Shown here piece after piece: positions 1 to 9,478 of a stretch of DNA of 64,000 bases. Source of the DNA: Oricola thermophila (GTDB lineage Bacteria; Pseudomonadota; Alphaproteobacteria; Rhizobiales; Rhizobiaceae); contig NZ_CP054836.1 of NCBI RefSeq assembly GCF_013358405.1, positions 682,001 to 746,000 on the forward strand, given 5' to 3'. The first letter of the stretch is position 1, and every line of letters starts with the position of its first letter. The position numbers and the translations under genes are program-made. The notes under the pieces were generated by a model. The model made no database searches. It saw only the letters and a list, made by a program, of their open reading frames with translations, and was not told the origin of the DNA.

Positions 1-2703
1 GCGCAGCGCGAGCGTGCGATGGAGGAACTCGTGCCTCGCGTTGCCGACCTGGCCGCAAAGGCCGCGGAAGCTCGCATGGGGTTCAACATCGATGCCGAGG
101 AGGCCGACAGGCTGGATTTGTCGCTCGATATGATCGAGGCCGTGCTGGCCGACGAACGACTTGCCGGCTGGGACGGCTTCGGCGTCGTGGTGCAGGCCTA
201 TGGCAAGCGCGCCGCGCACGTTATCGACTGGCTCCATGCGTTGGCGGAAAGGCTCGATCGACGCATCATGGTGCGCCTTGTCAAGGGCGCCTACTGGGAC
301 ACGGAGATCAAGCGGGCACAGATCGACGGCGTCGCGGACTATCCGGTGTTCACGCGCAAGTCGGCGAGCGATGTCTCCTATATCTGCTGCGCCAGGAAGC
401 TGCTCGGCCTGACCGACCGGATCTATCCGCAGTTCGCAACCCACAATGCCCATAGCGTCGCCGCGATCCTGGAGATGGCCGAAGACAGGGACTCGTTCGA
501 GTTCCAGCGGCTGCACGGCATGGGCGAGGCGCTGCATCGGCTCGTGCTCGAGGGCGAGGGGACGCGCTGCCGCATCTACGCGCCCGTGGGTGCCCATCGC
601 GATCTTCTCGCCTATCTCGTTCGGCGGCTGCTGGAGAACGGCGCCAATTCCTCCTTCGTCAACCGTATCGTCGACGAGACCGTTCCGGTGGCGGAGATCG
701 TCGCAGACCCGTTTGCCGCTTGGGCGAAAGACCCGACGTCCAACCCGCGCATCCGCAAGCCGGCGGACATCTTTCTGCCGGAACGCGGCAATTCGCGCGG
801 CTTCGACCTGCGCAACCGCGACGATCTGGAGGAAATCGAGGCCGCTCGCGCGCCCTTCCGCACGGAGCGTTTTCGCGCGGAGCCCATGCTCGGCAGCGCA
901 TTCGGGCGCGACAGGCCCGTGCGCGAGATACGCAATCCGGCCGATCCCGCGGACATCGCCGGCGAGGTCGCGGATGCGGACGGGGCCGATGTGGAGGCGG
1001 CGCTGGACGCGGGGCGTGACTGGTCTCATTGTTCGCCGGAAAAGCGTGCCGAAGTGCTGCGCCGGGCAGGGGAGCTTTACGAGCGGGATTTCGGCGCGAT
1101 CTTCGCGCTGCTGGCCCGCGAGGCCGGCAAGACGCTTCCCGATGCCGTCGGCGAGCTGCGCGAGGCGGTCGATTTCCTGCAATACTACGCCAATCAGGCC
1201 GGGGCGCTGAAAGCGCCGCCGCGCGGGCTGTTTGCCTGCATTTCGCCATGGAACTTCCCGCTGGCGATCTTCACCGGCCAGATCGCGGCGGCGCTCGCGG
1301 CCGGCAACGGCGTGCTCGCGAAGCCGGCCGAGCAGACGCCTCTGATCGCCGCGCGCGCGGTGAAGCTCATGCACGAGGCCGGCGTCCCGCGCGACGTGCT
1401 TCAGCTCCTGCCCGGCGATGGAGCGACGGTCGGTGCGGCACTCACGTCCGATCCGCGCGTCGACGGGGTCTGTTTCACCGGCTCGACGGAGACGGCGCAG
1501 GCGATCAACCGGGCGATGGCACGGCATCTTGCGCCCGATGCGCCGCTGATCGCGGAAACGGGCGGGCTGAACGCCATGATCGTCGATTCCACGGCCCTTC
1601 CGGAACAGGCCGTGCGCGACATTGTCGCTTCGGCATTCCAGTCCGCGGGGCAGCGCTGCTCGGCGCTGCGTGTGCTTTACTTGCAGGAGGATGTCGCCGA
1701 CGGTGTGCTGGAGATGCTGTTCGGCGCGATGGACGAGTTGCGCGCGGGCGATCCCTGGGCCCTGGCGACGGATACCGGGCCGGTGATCGATGAGGAAGCC
1801 CGCAGGGGGATTGTCGGCTACATCGAAAAGGCAAGGCTCGAGAATCGCTTGCTGAAGGAACTTGAGAAACCGATTCGGGGAACCTTCGTCGCGCCGACGG
1901 TTATCCGGGTGAACGGTATTGGCGATCTCGAACGGGAAATATTCGGTCCGGTTCTTCATGTCGCCACGTTCAGGGTGGCGGAGATCGACCAGGTCGTCGC
2001 CGATATCAATGCCTGCGGCTACGGGCTGACCTTCGGCCTGCACAGCCGTATCGACGACCGGGTGGAACACATCACGTCCCGGCTCCGGGTGGGCAACATC
2101 TATATCAACCGAAACCAGATCGGCGCCGTTGTCGGTTCGCAGCCCTTCGGCGGCGAGGGGCTGTCCGGAACGGGACCCAAGGCCGGCGGCCCGCACTATC
2201 TTTCAAGGTTTGTGCGGACCGGGATCCGTGTCTCCACGGTCCGGCCGGCTGAAGCGGCTGACGCCGGCGTTGTGCAAGCGCAACTCGACCGGTTGAGGCC
2301 GGATCGGCACAGGGTGCTGTCAACACGTGACATGCCGGGCGTTACGGGTGAATCGAACCGGCTGTCCGATTTTCCGCGCGGGGTTGTGCTGTGCCTCGGG
2401 CCGTCGGCGGAGGACGCGGAGGCGCAAGCCGAACTGGCCAAGGGGCGTGGCTGCGTTCCGCTGATCGCCACGGGCCTTGATCACGCGGCACTTTCGACAC
2501 TTTCGGGTTTCGATGCCGTCATGCTGTGGGGCGGCGAGGATGATCTGCGTGCCGCGCGCATCGCGCTGGCGAAACGGGAAGGACCGCTGATCCCGTTGAT
2601 TGCGGAGGCCGATCCGGCCGTGCGGCTGATCCTCGAGCGTCACGTCTGCATCGACACGACGGCGGCGGGAGGCAACGCTGCACTGCTCGCGGCGAATGCG
2701 TGA
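1..2703 (+). CDS. putA: PutA, bifunctional proline dehydrogenase / glutamate-semialdehyde dehydrogenase, 3' part
   Basis: The frame is open from the first base, so the 5' end lies outside the window. PutA oxidises proline to pyrroline-5-carboxylate with FAD, then glutamate semialdehyde to glutamate with NAD. Visible are the end of the proline dehydrogenase barrel (VRLVKGAYWD; FATHNAHS) and a full aldehyde dehydrogenase domain with SPWNFPLAIFTGQ, FTGSTETAQ and the catalytic Cys in GQRCSALR (codon 1657-1659). A degenerate C-terminal tail of about 150 residues follows, as in long PutA proteins. It converges with the dacB-like gene, separated by 4 bases. The family assignment is firm. Confidence 0.96.
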   Translation, partial: AQRERAMEELVPRVADLAAKAAEARMGFNIDAEEADRLDLSLDMIEAVLADERLAGWDGFGVVVQAYGKRAAHVIDWLHALAERLDRRIMVRLVKGAYWDTEIKRAQIDGVADYPVFTRKSASDVSYICCARKLLGLTDRIYPQFATHNAHSVAAILEMAEDRDSFEFQRLHGMGEALHRLVLEGEGTRCRIYAPVGAHRDLLAYLVRRLLENGANSSFVNRIVDETVPVAEIVADPFAAWAKDPTSNPRIRKPADIFLPERGNSRGFDLRNRDDLEEIEAARAPFRTERFRAEPMLGSAFGRDRPVREIRNPADPADIAGEVADADGADVEAALDAGRDWSHCSPEKRAEVLRRAGELYERDFGAIFALLAREAGKTLPDAVGELREAVDFLQYYANQAGALKAPPRGLFACISPWNFPLAIFTGQIAAALAAGNGVLAKPAEQTPLIAARAVKLMHEAGVPRDVLQLLPGDGATVGAALTSDPRVDGVCFTGSTETAQAINRAMARHLAPDAPLIAETGGLNAMIVDSTALPEQAVRDIVASAFQSAGQRCSALRVLYLQEDVADGVLEMLFGAMDELRAGDPWALATDTGPVIDEEARRGIVGYIEKARLENRLLKELEKPIRGTFVAPTVIRVNGIGDLEREIFGPVLHVATFRVAEIDQVVADINACGYGLTFGLHSRIDDRVEHITSRLRVGNIYINRNQIGAVVGSQPFGGEGLSGTGPKAGGPHYLSRFVRTGIRVSTVRPAEAADAGVVQAQLDRLRPDRHRVLSTRDMPGVTGESNRLSDFPRGVVLCLGPSAEDAEAQAELAKGRGCVPLIATGLDHAALSTLSGFDAVMLWGGEDDLRAARIALAKREGPLIPLIAEADPAVRLILERHVCIDTTAAGGNAALLAANA

Positions 2704-2707
2704 TATT

Positions 2708-3901
2708 CTACAGCCCGCGCTCGATGGCTTGCAGTAGCCGGAACCGCAACTTGCCCGTGCCGCCGCCAAGCGAGATCACAAAACGCACATCGCCGTGGCT
2801 CGAGGTCTTGGCCACTCCCGCGAGGGTTCTTACGCCGGAGAACGTACCGGTCTTGTAGCGTGAGCCGCGCTTGGTTCGCCGCATAAGGTCCGCATGCGGG
2901 GCAAACAGGTCTAGCACGCCGGCAAGGCCGCGGGCCGTGAAGCTGTTGTCGCGGCTGATGCCCGAACCTTCGACCAGGTGAATGCCTTCCGCTAGGTCGT
3001 GTGCGGCGAGGAGTTCCTTCGCGACGCGGAGCGATTTCTCGAGGCTGACAGGGGCGCCGTGGCGGCTCGCGCCGACTTCTAGGAAAATCTGGTTTGCGAT
3101 GTAGTTGTTCGAGCCGATCAGCATTTGTCGCAGGATCTCGGAGAGCGGGCGGGACTGCCGGTGCACGTAAACCGGCTCCAGTCCTTCGGGAACCGGGCCG
3201 ACGGTTATATCGCCCTCGACGCTTCCGCCGGCGCGTTCGATGAAGGCCGAGATGAGTTCTCCGGCATAACGCACGCTTATGTCGGGATCCTCCTGGGTCA
3301 GGCTGATACGGCTTCGACCGTTGGGACCGCGGGCGCGGAACTGGCTGATTGCCAGGGGCGTGATCGGGGTCTGCTCCTCGGCCGAGCGCACGGTCTTGCC
3401 GTTGCGCACGGCATGGATGGTGTTGAAATTGACCGCGAGCGCCGAGTTGAGCGCGTCATAGGCCTCGTCGGTCGCCTCTATGCCGGGGATGCGGAGATCG
3501 GCGGGGTAGTAGCTCCCGTCGAGCACCATGCCGGCGAACGGCTCCTTGCCTGTCGCCTCCAGCAGTTGCGGAGCGAGCAGGGCCAGTTCCTCGGAAATCA
3601 GGAACGGGTCGCCGCCGCCGCGCACGTGGAGAACCCGGTCGGCATCGAGGTAGAAACTCGTCTTGAACCGGTAGTCGCCGCCCAGCACTTCCATCGCCAG
3701 CCATGCGGTGACGATCTTGGCGACGGATGCGGGAACAAAGGCCTTGTCCGCGTTCTGTGCCACGAGTTCCTCGCCATTCTCGTCGACGACGAGAACAAGT
3801 GCCGACGGCGCAAGCGCCGCGATCTCTTCCTTCGCCCCGGCAAGGGCCGACGCGGGCAGCAGCAACGTGGCTAAAGCCACGGCAATCAGGCGAAACCGCA
3901 T
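2708..3901 (-). CDS. dacB: D-alanyl-D-alanine carboxypeptidase, S13/PBP4 family
   Basis: Periplasmic penicillin-binding protein that trims or cuts peptidoglycan peptides. The start at 3901 gives 397 residues with a clear signal peptide (MRFRLIAVALATLLLPASALA); the frame stays open to 3964, but those extra residues look unlike a signal sequence. The three active-site motifs are S59-V-A-K62, S264-N-N266 and K350-T-G352, in the order expected for peptidase family S13. The distance from SxxK to SxN is about 205 residues, shorter than in E. coli PBP4, so the extra domains inserted there in PBP4 are probably reduced. It stands alone between putA and ackA. Confidence 0.88.
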   Translation of the reverse strand: MRFRLIAVALATLLLPASALAGAKEEIAALAPSALVLVVDENGEELVAQNADKAFVPASVAKIVTAWLAMEVLGGDYRFKTSFYLDADRVLHVRGGGDPFLISEELALLAPQLLEATGKEPFAGMVLDGSYYPADLRIPGIEATDEAYDALNSALAVNFNTIHAVRNGKTVRSAEEQTPITPLAISQFRARGPNGRSRISLTQEDPDISVRYAGELISAFIERAGGSVEGDITVGPVPEGLEPVYVHRQSRPLSEILRQMLIGSNNYIANQIFLEVGASRHGAPVSLEKSLRVAKELLAAHDLAEGIHLVEGSGISRDNSFTARGLAGVLDLFAPHADLMRRTKRGSRYKTGTFSGVRTLAGVAKTSSHGDVRFVISLGGGTGKLRFRLLQAIERGL

Positions 3902-4001
3902 GGCGACTCCTTTTCGGGAACGGTCAGGGATATCCGGCATCACAGTAACGCCGCCCAGCCGCAACGCAAGGGAATGCGCAGGTTTCGCGGATGGCAGATC
4001 G

Positions 4002-5180
4002 TCAACGGTCCGGTTCCGCGTTCAGCTCGTTGTTGACCGCGCGGGCGATCACCCGTTCCTCGTCTGTCGGAACGACCATGACGCGGGTGCGACCGACGGC
4101 GAGATCGAGTGCGTGATCGGCGTTTCTTTCATCGTCGATCTCGATGCCGAGCCATTCCATGTTTTCGCAGACCTTCCGGCGCACCAGCGCCGAGTGTTCA
4201 CCGATGCCGCCGGTGAACACGAGCGCATCCAGTCCGCCGAGCGTTGCCGAAAGCGCGCCCAGTTCGCGGCGGATCCGGAAGACGAAATATTCGATGGCCT
4301 CGGCCGCTTCGGGCCGGCCGGATGCCTCCAGTTCGCGCATGTCGTGGCTGACGCCGGACAGGCCCTTCAGTCCGCTTTCGTGGTAGAGCAGCTTCGAAAT
4401 TTCCGGGGGCGTCATCTTCTCCTGATCCATCATGTAGAGCAGGACGCCGGGGTCGAGCTGGCCGCAGCGCGTGCCCATCGGAAGGCCGTCCAGCGCGGTG
4501 AAGCCCATGGTGGAGGCGATGCTCCTGCCGTCGCGTACCGCGCACATGGATGCGCCATTGCCGAGATGGGCTATCACGACCCGGCCATGGCGCAATTCCG
4601 GCGCAATGCGTGCCACCTCGCCGGATACATATTCGTAGGAAAGTCCGTGGAAACCGTAGCGGCGCACGCCGCGCTCGTACCATTCGCGTGGCAGGGCGAA
4701 AGTGTCGTTCACCCACGGGTGTGCGCGGTGAAAGGCCGTGTCGAAACAGGCAATCTGGACCGCGGACGGAAAGGCGCTGCGTGCCGCGCGAACCGCGGCA
4801 AGGTTGTGCGGCTGGTGCAGCGGCGCCAAGGGTTCCAGCGCGGCCAGTCGCTCGACGGTCGCGTCGTCGAGGCGGGTCGGCGTGGTGAAGTCGGTACCGC
4901 CATGGACGATACGGTGGCCGACACCGGCAACTGTCTCCCCGTCGAGCGCATGGCCCGAATGGGCCAGGATCGCCGCCATCGCTGCCCGGTGATCGACATG
5001 GCCGATCTGGAAACGCCTTTCGCCGCCGTCTCCCCGCACGATGGCCAGTTCGGCATTGTCCCCGCCGATCTTCTCGACCTCGCCGCGCAACCTTTCCTCC
5101 GGCTCGTCGCCCGCCATGTATATCGAGAACTTGATCGACGACGAACCGGCATTCAGCGTCAGGATGGCACCGGATGTCAT
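4002..5180 (-). CDS. ackA: Acetate kinase
   Basis: Converts acetyl phosphate plus ADP to acetate plus ATP, reversibly, in the cytoplasm. The 392-residue protein has the ASKHA-family signatures LTLNAGSSSIKFSIY at the N terminus, FDTAFHR, HLGNGASMCAV and FTGGIGEHSALVR. The start at 5180 overlaps the stop of the MaoC-Pta gene in an ATGA, which marks translational coupling. The same frame stays open far upstream, through the pta gene, but that part is a shadow of pta. Homologous propionate or butyrate kinases cannot be fully excluded. Confidence 0.95.
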   Translation of the reverse strand: MTSGAILTLNAGSSSIKFSIYMAGDEPEERLRGEVEKIGGDNAELAIVRGDGGERRFQIGHVDHRAAMAAILAHSGHALDGETVAGVGHRIVHGGTDFTTPTRLDDATVERLAALEPLAPLHQPHNLAAVRAARSAFPSAVQIACFDTAFHRAHPWVNDTFALPREWYERGVRRYGFHGLSYEYVSGEVARIAPELRHGRVVIAHLGNGASMCAVRDGRSIASTMGFTALDGLPMGTRCGQLDPGVLLYMMDQEKMTPPEISKLLYHESGLKGLSGVSHDMRELEASGRPEAAEAIEYFVFRIRRELGALSATLGGLDALVFTGGIGEHSALVRRKVCENMEWLGIEIDDERNADHALDLAVGRTRVMVVPTDEERVIARAVNNELNAEPDR

Positions 5181-6562
5181 GGCCGTTTTCTCCACTCGTG
5201 ATAGAGCGCGGCGACCGCGCATGAGGCTAGGCGGGCCTTGTCGTCGTCGGCGCGGCTGTTGAGAATGATCGGGCACAGTGCGCCCATGACGATGCCGGCG
5301 GCCTCGGCGTGGGCGACGAAAGTCAGTTCCTTGGCGAGCATGTTGCCCGCTTCCATGTTCGGCACGACAAGGATATCGGCATGGCCGGCGACCAGCGAGC
5401 GTATGCCCTTGGTTTTCGCGGCTTCGATGTCGACCGCGTTGTCCATGGCCAGCGGGCCGTCGACCAGGCCGCCCTTTATCTGGCCGCGCTCGGCCATCTT
5501 CGAGAGAACGGCTGCGTCGATGGTCGAGGGTATCTTGGGATTGACCGTTTCGATGGCCGAGAGGATTCCGACCTTCGGCTGCTCTATGCCGAGCGAAAGA
5601 CCGAGGTCGATTGCGTTCTGGGTGATGTCGACCTTTTCCTCGAGTGTCGGCGTGATGTTGATGGCTGCGTCGGTGACCATCAGCAGGTGGTCCAGCCCCG
5701 GAACGTCCATGACAAAGACATGGCTCAGGCGCTTTCCGGTACGCAGTCCGCCGTCGCGTTTGACGATATGGCGCAGCAGGCGGCTTGTATGCAGATGCCC
5801 CTTCATGAGGGCGTTGGCACGTCCCTCGTGAATCAGCCGGACGCCGGTCGCGGCAGCCTGATCGTGGTCGGGCTCGTCGAGCAGTTCGAAACCGGTCAGG
5901 TCGGCTCCGATCTGCGCGGCCACTTCGGCGATCTTCCCGCTGTCGCCGATGAGGATCGGGCGTATCAGCGTGTGCTCGGCAGCCAGAAGCGCGCCGGCCA
6001 GCGCGTTTTCCTCCTCGGGGCACACGACCGCGGTGGGGATCGGGTCGAGCGGTTCGGCCAGGTCGAGCAGCCTGTCGAAATGGACATGGCGGCGCACGGT
6101 CAGGCCGGGGAGGTCCTCGTCGTCGAAAGTGACCGACCTTTCGGGGGCTATGACCTCCGCAACACCCTCGACGATCCGGCGGCCGTCTTCGGCCTCGATC
6201 CAGGTTTCGAAGCAGGCGACCCTGTCGGGCTTCAGCTCGGTCAGGCGCACTTTCACCGTCAGCTCCTCGCCCGCACGGGCGCGGTCGAGGAAGCGCAGTG
6301 TCTGTCCCTTGTAGAGTGTTCCCGGGCCGGGAAGCATGTTGCCGAAAACCGCGGAAAACAGCGAGGCGACCCACATGGACGGCGCGACCGGCTCATCGGG
6401 CGTGCCGTCTCCGTCATGGTCCTCCCTGGGCAGATGCATCGGGTTGTGATTGCCGGAAGCGTTGGCGAAGACGAAGAAATCCTCGGCCCGGCACAGGCGC
6501 CGGATTTCCGCCTCCATGCCGACGGAGAGCTCGCTGTATGGTGTGCTGGAATAGAGCGTCAT
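5177..6562 (-). CDS. pta: MaoC-like / phosphate acyltransferase fusion (Pta)
   Basis: A 461-residue fusion of an N-terminal MaoC-type hot-dog domain (about 1-150) and a C-terminal PTA_PTB phosphotransacylase domain (about 155-460), usually named bifunctional enoyl-CoA hydratase/phosphate acetyltransferase in rhizobia. With ackA it would interconvert acyl-CoA and acyl phosphate. The start at 6562 (MTLYSSTPYS) fits the domain; about 66 upstream codons in frame are intergenic. In the hydratase motif SGNHNPMH the residue matching the catalytic Asp of R-hydratases is Asn38, while His43 is kept. A DHDGDGTPDE loop (48-57) resembles a calcium-binding type-3 repeat. Whether the MaoC part is catalytic is doubtful. 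Confidence 0.87.
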   Translation of the reverse strand: MTLYSSTPYSELSVGMEAEIRRLCRAEDFFVFANASGNHNPMHLPREDHDGDGTPDEPVAPSMWVASLFSAVFGNMLPGPGTLYKGQTLRFLDRARAGEELTVKVRLTELKPDRVACFETWIEAEDGRRIVEGVAEVIAPERSVTFDDEDLPGLTVRRHVHFDRLLDLAEPLDPIPTAVVCPEEENALAGALLAAEHTLIRPILIGDSGKIAEVAAQIGADLTGFELLDEPDHDQAAATGVRLIHEGRANALMKGHLHTSRLLRHIVKRDGGLRTGKRLSHVFVMDVPGLDHLLMVTDAAINITPTLEEKVDITQNAIDLGLSLGIEQPKVGILSAIETVNPKIPSTIDAAVLSKMAERGQIKGGLVDGPLAMDNAVDIEAAKTKGIRSLVAGHADILVVPNMEAGNMLAKELTFVAHAEAAGIVMGALCPIILNSRADDDKARLASCAVAALYHEWRKRP

Positions 6563-6734
6563 GGGTTCGATCTCTACAATCTCGTTGCATCCGGAGCGGA
6601 TTCTGGGCCCTTGTCCACCATTGGGCGCAGACAATGGTTGCAGATAGGTTCCCTTTGCCGGGCGTGGCGGCGCCGACCCTCGCATGGCTGCTGGCCAGGG
6701 GAATTGCGCCCGATCAAAAACTGCGCATTCAAAT

Positions 6735-6750
6735 TTGACCTTTTGATAAA
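6735..6750. promoter_or_regulatory. Degenerate RutR-type palindrome upstream of preT
   Basis: TTGACCTTTTGATAAA matches the RutR consensus TTGACCA-NN-TGGTCAA at 11 of 14 fixed positions, with a perfect left TTGACC. It lies 72 bases before the preT start, in the pta/preT divergent gap of 260 bases. The assignment is inferred from the better match at 11174 and from the shared pathway. Confidence 0.45.
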
Positions 6751-6822
6751 ATTCGGTCATCCTCGACTTCTCACGGCGGCGCGCACGGGCCGCAGGGCAA
6801 CGGAATGTGGAGGGAGTGCCGC

Positions 6823-8139
6823 ATGAATGCTCAACAAGGCAGCCGCGATGTCAGGGCCGGCAGGCTCGGCGCGGAAGAATATGCAGAACTGTTTTCGGAC
6901 CTGCATCCGCCGCTTGACGATCACGAGGCCCATGTCGAGGCCGATCGCTGTTATTTCTGTTACGACGCGCCGTGCATGACGGCCTGTCCCACCTCGATCG
7001 ACATCCCGATGTTCATCCGCGAGATTGCGACGGACAACCCGCTGGGTGCCGCCAAGACAATCTTCGACCAGAACATCTTCGGCGGCATGTGCGCGCGGGT
7101 CTGCCCGACCGAGACGCTTTGCGAAGAGGTTTGCGTCCGCGAGACGGCCGAGGGCAAGCCGGTCAAGATCGGGCTGCTGCAGCGCTACGCGACGGACAAG
7201 GCGATGGCGGAGGGAAGGCAGTTCTATGAGCGTGCCGCCCCGACCGGGAAGAGGGTTGCCGTGGTCGGTGCAGGCCCTGCGGGACTCGCCTGCGCGCACC
7301 GCCTTTCCATGCGTGGCCATGAAGTCGATGTCTTCGAGGCGCGCGAGAAGGCCGGCGGCCTCAACGAATACGGTATCGCCTCCTACAAGACACCTGGCGG
7401 CTTTGCGCAGGCGGAGGTCGACTACATCACTTCCATCGGCGGTATTGCCGTTCACTACGGCAAGACGCTCGGACGCGACATCACGCTCGAAGGGCTGGCG
7501 AAAGACTACGATGCCGTGTTCCTCGGCATGGGCCTTGCCGGCGTCAATGCGCTCGGCGAGGCGGATGCCGATGCCGAGGGCAGCCTGGACGCCGTCGACT
7601 GGATCGGCAACTTGCGCCAGGCTTCGGATATCTCCGAGATTCCGGTGGGGGCCCGTGTCGTCGTCATCGGAGGCGGCATGACCGCCGTCGACGCGGCGGT
7701 GCAGGCCAAGGCGCTCGGTGCCGACGAGGTGACGATATGCTATCGTGGTCCGCGGGAACGCATGAAGGCGTCGGAATACGAGCAGGAGATCGCACAGGTG
7801 CGCGGCGTGACGATCCGCTGCAACATGACGCCGAAGCGCATGCTGGTCGAGGATGGCGCGGTGGTCGGCATGGAGTTCGATCGCAACGGCGAGACGGTGA
7901 CGATCCCTTGCGACGAGGTGATGAAGGCGATTGGCCAGTCCTTCGACCACGGCAGCGTCGACGGCGCGCAGATCGCGCTCGACGGCGGTCGCATTCGTGT
8001 CGATGACGAGGGCAGGACCTCGATGACCGGGGTCTGGGCCGGCGGCGACTGCGTCAATGCCGGCGACGACCTGACCGTGACGGCGGTGGCGCAGGGGCGC
8101 GATGCGGCCGAAAGCATTCACCGCGCGCTCAGCGCCTGA
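6823..8139 (+). CDS. preT: NAD-dependent dihydropyrimidine dehydrogenase, PreT subunit
   Basis: The flavin/NAD subunit of the PreTA enzyme, which reduces uracil and thymine to their dihydro forms, the first step of reductive pyrimidine breakdown. The 438 residues resemble the small subunit of glutamate synthase. N-terminal iron-sulfur cysteines occur in CYFCYDAPCMTACP and GGMCARVCPTETLCEEVC. There is an FAD site (VAVVGAGPAGLACAHR) and a second dinucleotide site (VVVIGGGMTAVDAA). The start at 6823 has GGAGGG at good spacing; an in-frame ATG at 6805 lacks one. It is followed by preA after 15 bases. Confidence 0.93.
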   Translation: MNAQQGSRDVRAGRLGAEEYAELFSDLHPPLDDHEAHVEADRCYFCYDAPCMTACPTSIDIPMFIREIATDNPLGAAKTIFDQNIFGGMCARVCPTETLCEEVCVRETAEGKPVKIGLLQRYATDKAMAEGRQFYERAAPTGKRVAVVGAGPAGLACAHRLSMRGHEVDVFEAREKAGGLNEYGIASYKTPGGFAQAEVDYITSIGGIAVHYGKTLGRDITLEGLAKDYDAVFLGMGLAGVNALGEADADAEGSLDAVDWIGNLRQASDISEIPVGARVVVIGGGMTAVDAAVQAKALGADEVTICYRGPRERMKASEYEQEIAQVRGVTIRCNMTPKRMLVEDGAVVGMEFDRNGETVTIPCDEVMKAIGQSFDHGSVDGAQIALDGGRIRVDDEGRTSMTGVWAGGDCVNAGDDLTVTAVAQGRDAAESIHRALSA

Positions 8140-8154
8140 CGAGGAGGACGCGAC

Positions 8155-9468
8155 ATGGCTGATCTTTCCACCAACTTTCTCGGCATCAAGTCGCCGAACC
8201 CGTTCTGGCTGGCCTCCGCGCCGCCCACCGACAAGCAATACAATGTCGAGCGCGCCTTCGAGGCCGGCTGGGGCGGCGTCGTCTGGAAGACGCTCGGCGA
8301 GGCCGGGCCGCCCGTCGTCAATGTCAATGGTCCGCGCTACGGGGCGATCTGGGGCGCCGACCGTCGTCTGCTCGGGCTCAACAATATCGAGCTCATCACC
8401 GACCGCGACCTGGAGATCAACCTGGCGGAGATCAAGGCGGTCAAGAAGAACTGGCCCGATCATGCCGTGGTCGTGTCGCTGATGGTGCCCTGCGAGGAGG
8501 AACCCTGGAAGAAGATCCTCGGTCGCGTGGCCGAGACCGGCGCCGACGGCGTCGAGCTCAATTTCGGTTGCCCGCACGGCATGAGCGAGCGTGGCATGGG
8601 CGCCGCGGTCGGCCAAGTGCCGGAATATATCCAGATGGTCGCCGAGTGGTGCAAGAAGCACACGGACATGCCGGTGATCGTCAAGCTGACGCCCAATATC
8701 ACGGACATCCGGTACCCCGCCCGCGCGGCTAAGGCCGGCGGCGCCGACGCAGTGTCGCTGATCAACACGATCAATTCCATCGTGTCGGTCGATCTCGACA
8801 GTTTCTCGCCCGTTCCGTCCATCGACGGCAAGGGTACCCATGGCGGCTATTGCGGCCCGGCGGTCAAGCCGATCGCGCTCAACATGGTCGCCGAGATCGC
8901 GCGCGATCCGGAGACTGCCGGCATGCCGATTTCCGGTATCGGCGGCGTGACGACGTGGCGGGATGCTGCCGAGTACATCGCGCTCGGCTGCGGCACGGTG
9001 CAGGTTTGCACGGCTGCCATGACATATGGCTTCAAGATCGTGCAGGAAATGATCGCGGGCCTGTCCAACTACATGGACGAGAAGGGCTTTGCCACGATCG
9101 AGGACTTCCGCGGCATGGCGGTGCCCAACGTCACCGACTGGCAGTATCTGAACCTCAACTATGTCACCAAGGCCAAGATAAACCAGGAACTGTGCATCAA
9201 GTGCGGCCGCTGCCACATCGCATGCGAGGATACCTCGCACCAGGCGATCACGAACATGGTCGACGGAGAGCGTCACTTCGAGGTGATCGACGCCGAATGC
9301 GTCGGCTGCAATCTGTGCGTGAATGTCTGCCCGGTCGAGGACTGCATCACGATGGAGCAGATCTCCGGGGTGGATCCGCGGACCGGAAAGCCGATCGACC
9401 CGAACTATTCCAACTGGACCGAACATCCGAACAATCCGGCCGTTTGGTCGAAGCAGGCCGCGGAATAG
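8155..9468 (+). CDS. preA: NAD-dependent dihydropyrimidine dehydrogenase, PreA subunit
   Basis: The FMN and iron-sulfur subunit that binds the pyrimidine. It has 437 residues: a dihydroorotate-dehydrogenase-like barrel (about 1-310) with the substrate loop NFGCPHGMSERGMG, then a ferredoxin-like tail with two [4Fe-4S] motifs, CIKCGRCHIAC and CVGCNLCVNVCPVEDC. The tail is typical of PreA and absent from dihydroorotate dehydrogenases. A GAGGAGG-like ribosome site precedes the ATG, in an operon with preT. Confidence 0.95.
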   Translation: MADLSTNFLGIKSPNPFWLASAPPTDKQYNVERAFEAGWGGVVWKTLGEAGPPVVNVNGPRYGAIWGADRRLLGLNNIELITDRDLEINLAEIKAVKKNWPDHAVVVSLMVPCEEEPWKKILGRVAETGADGVELNFGCPHGMSERGMGAAVGQVPEYIQMVAEWCKKHTDMPVIVKLTPNITDIRYPARAAKAGGADAVSLINTINSIVSVDLDSFSPVPSIDGKGTHGGYCGPAVKPIALNMVAEIARDPETAGMPISGIGGVTTWRDAAEYIALGCGTVQVCTAAMTYGFKIVQEMIAGLSNYMDEKGFATIEDFRGMAVPNVTDWQYLNLNYVTKAKINQELCIKCGRCHIACEDTSHQAITNMVDGERHFEVIDAECVGCNLCVNVCPVEDCITMEQISGVDPRTGKPIDPNYSNWTEHPNNPAVWSKQAAE

Positions 9469-9478
9469 GCACATAGGC

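Noticed and set aside
5181..6374. An N-terminal extension of acetate kinase through the pta gene
   Set aside because: The extra sequence is Arg/Pro-rich shadow of pta in another frame; the ATGA overlap at 5177-5180 gives the natural start.
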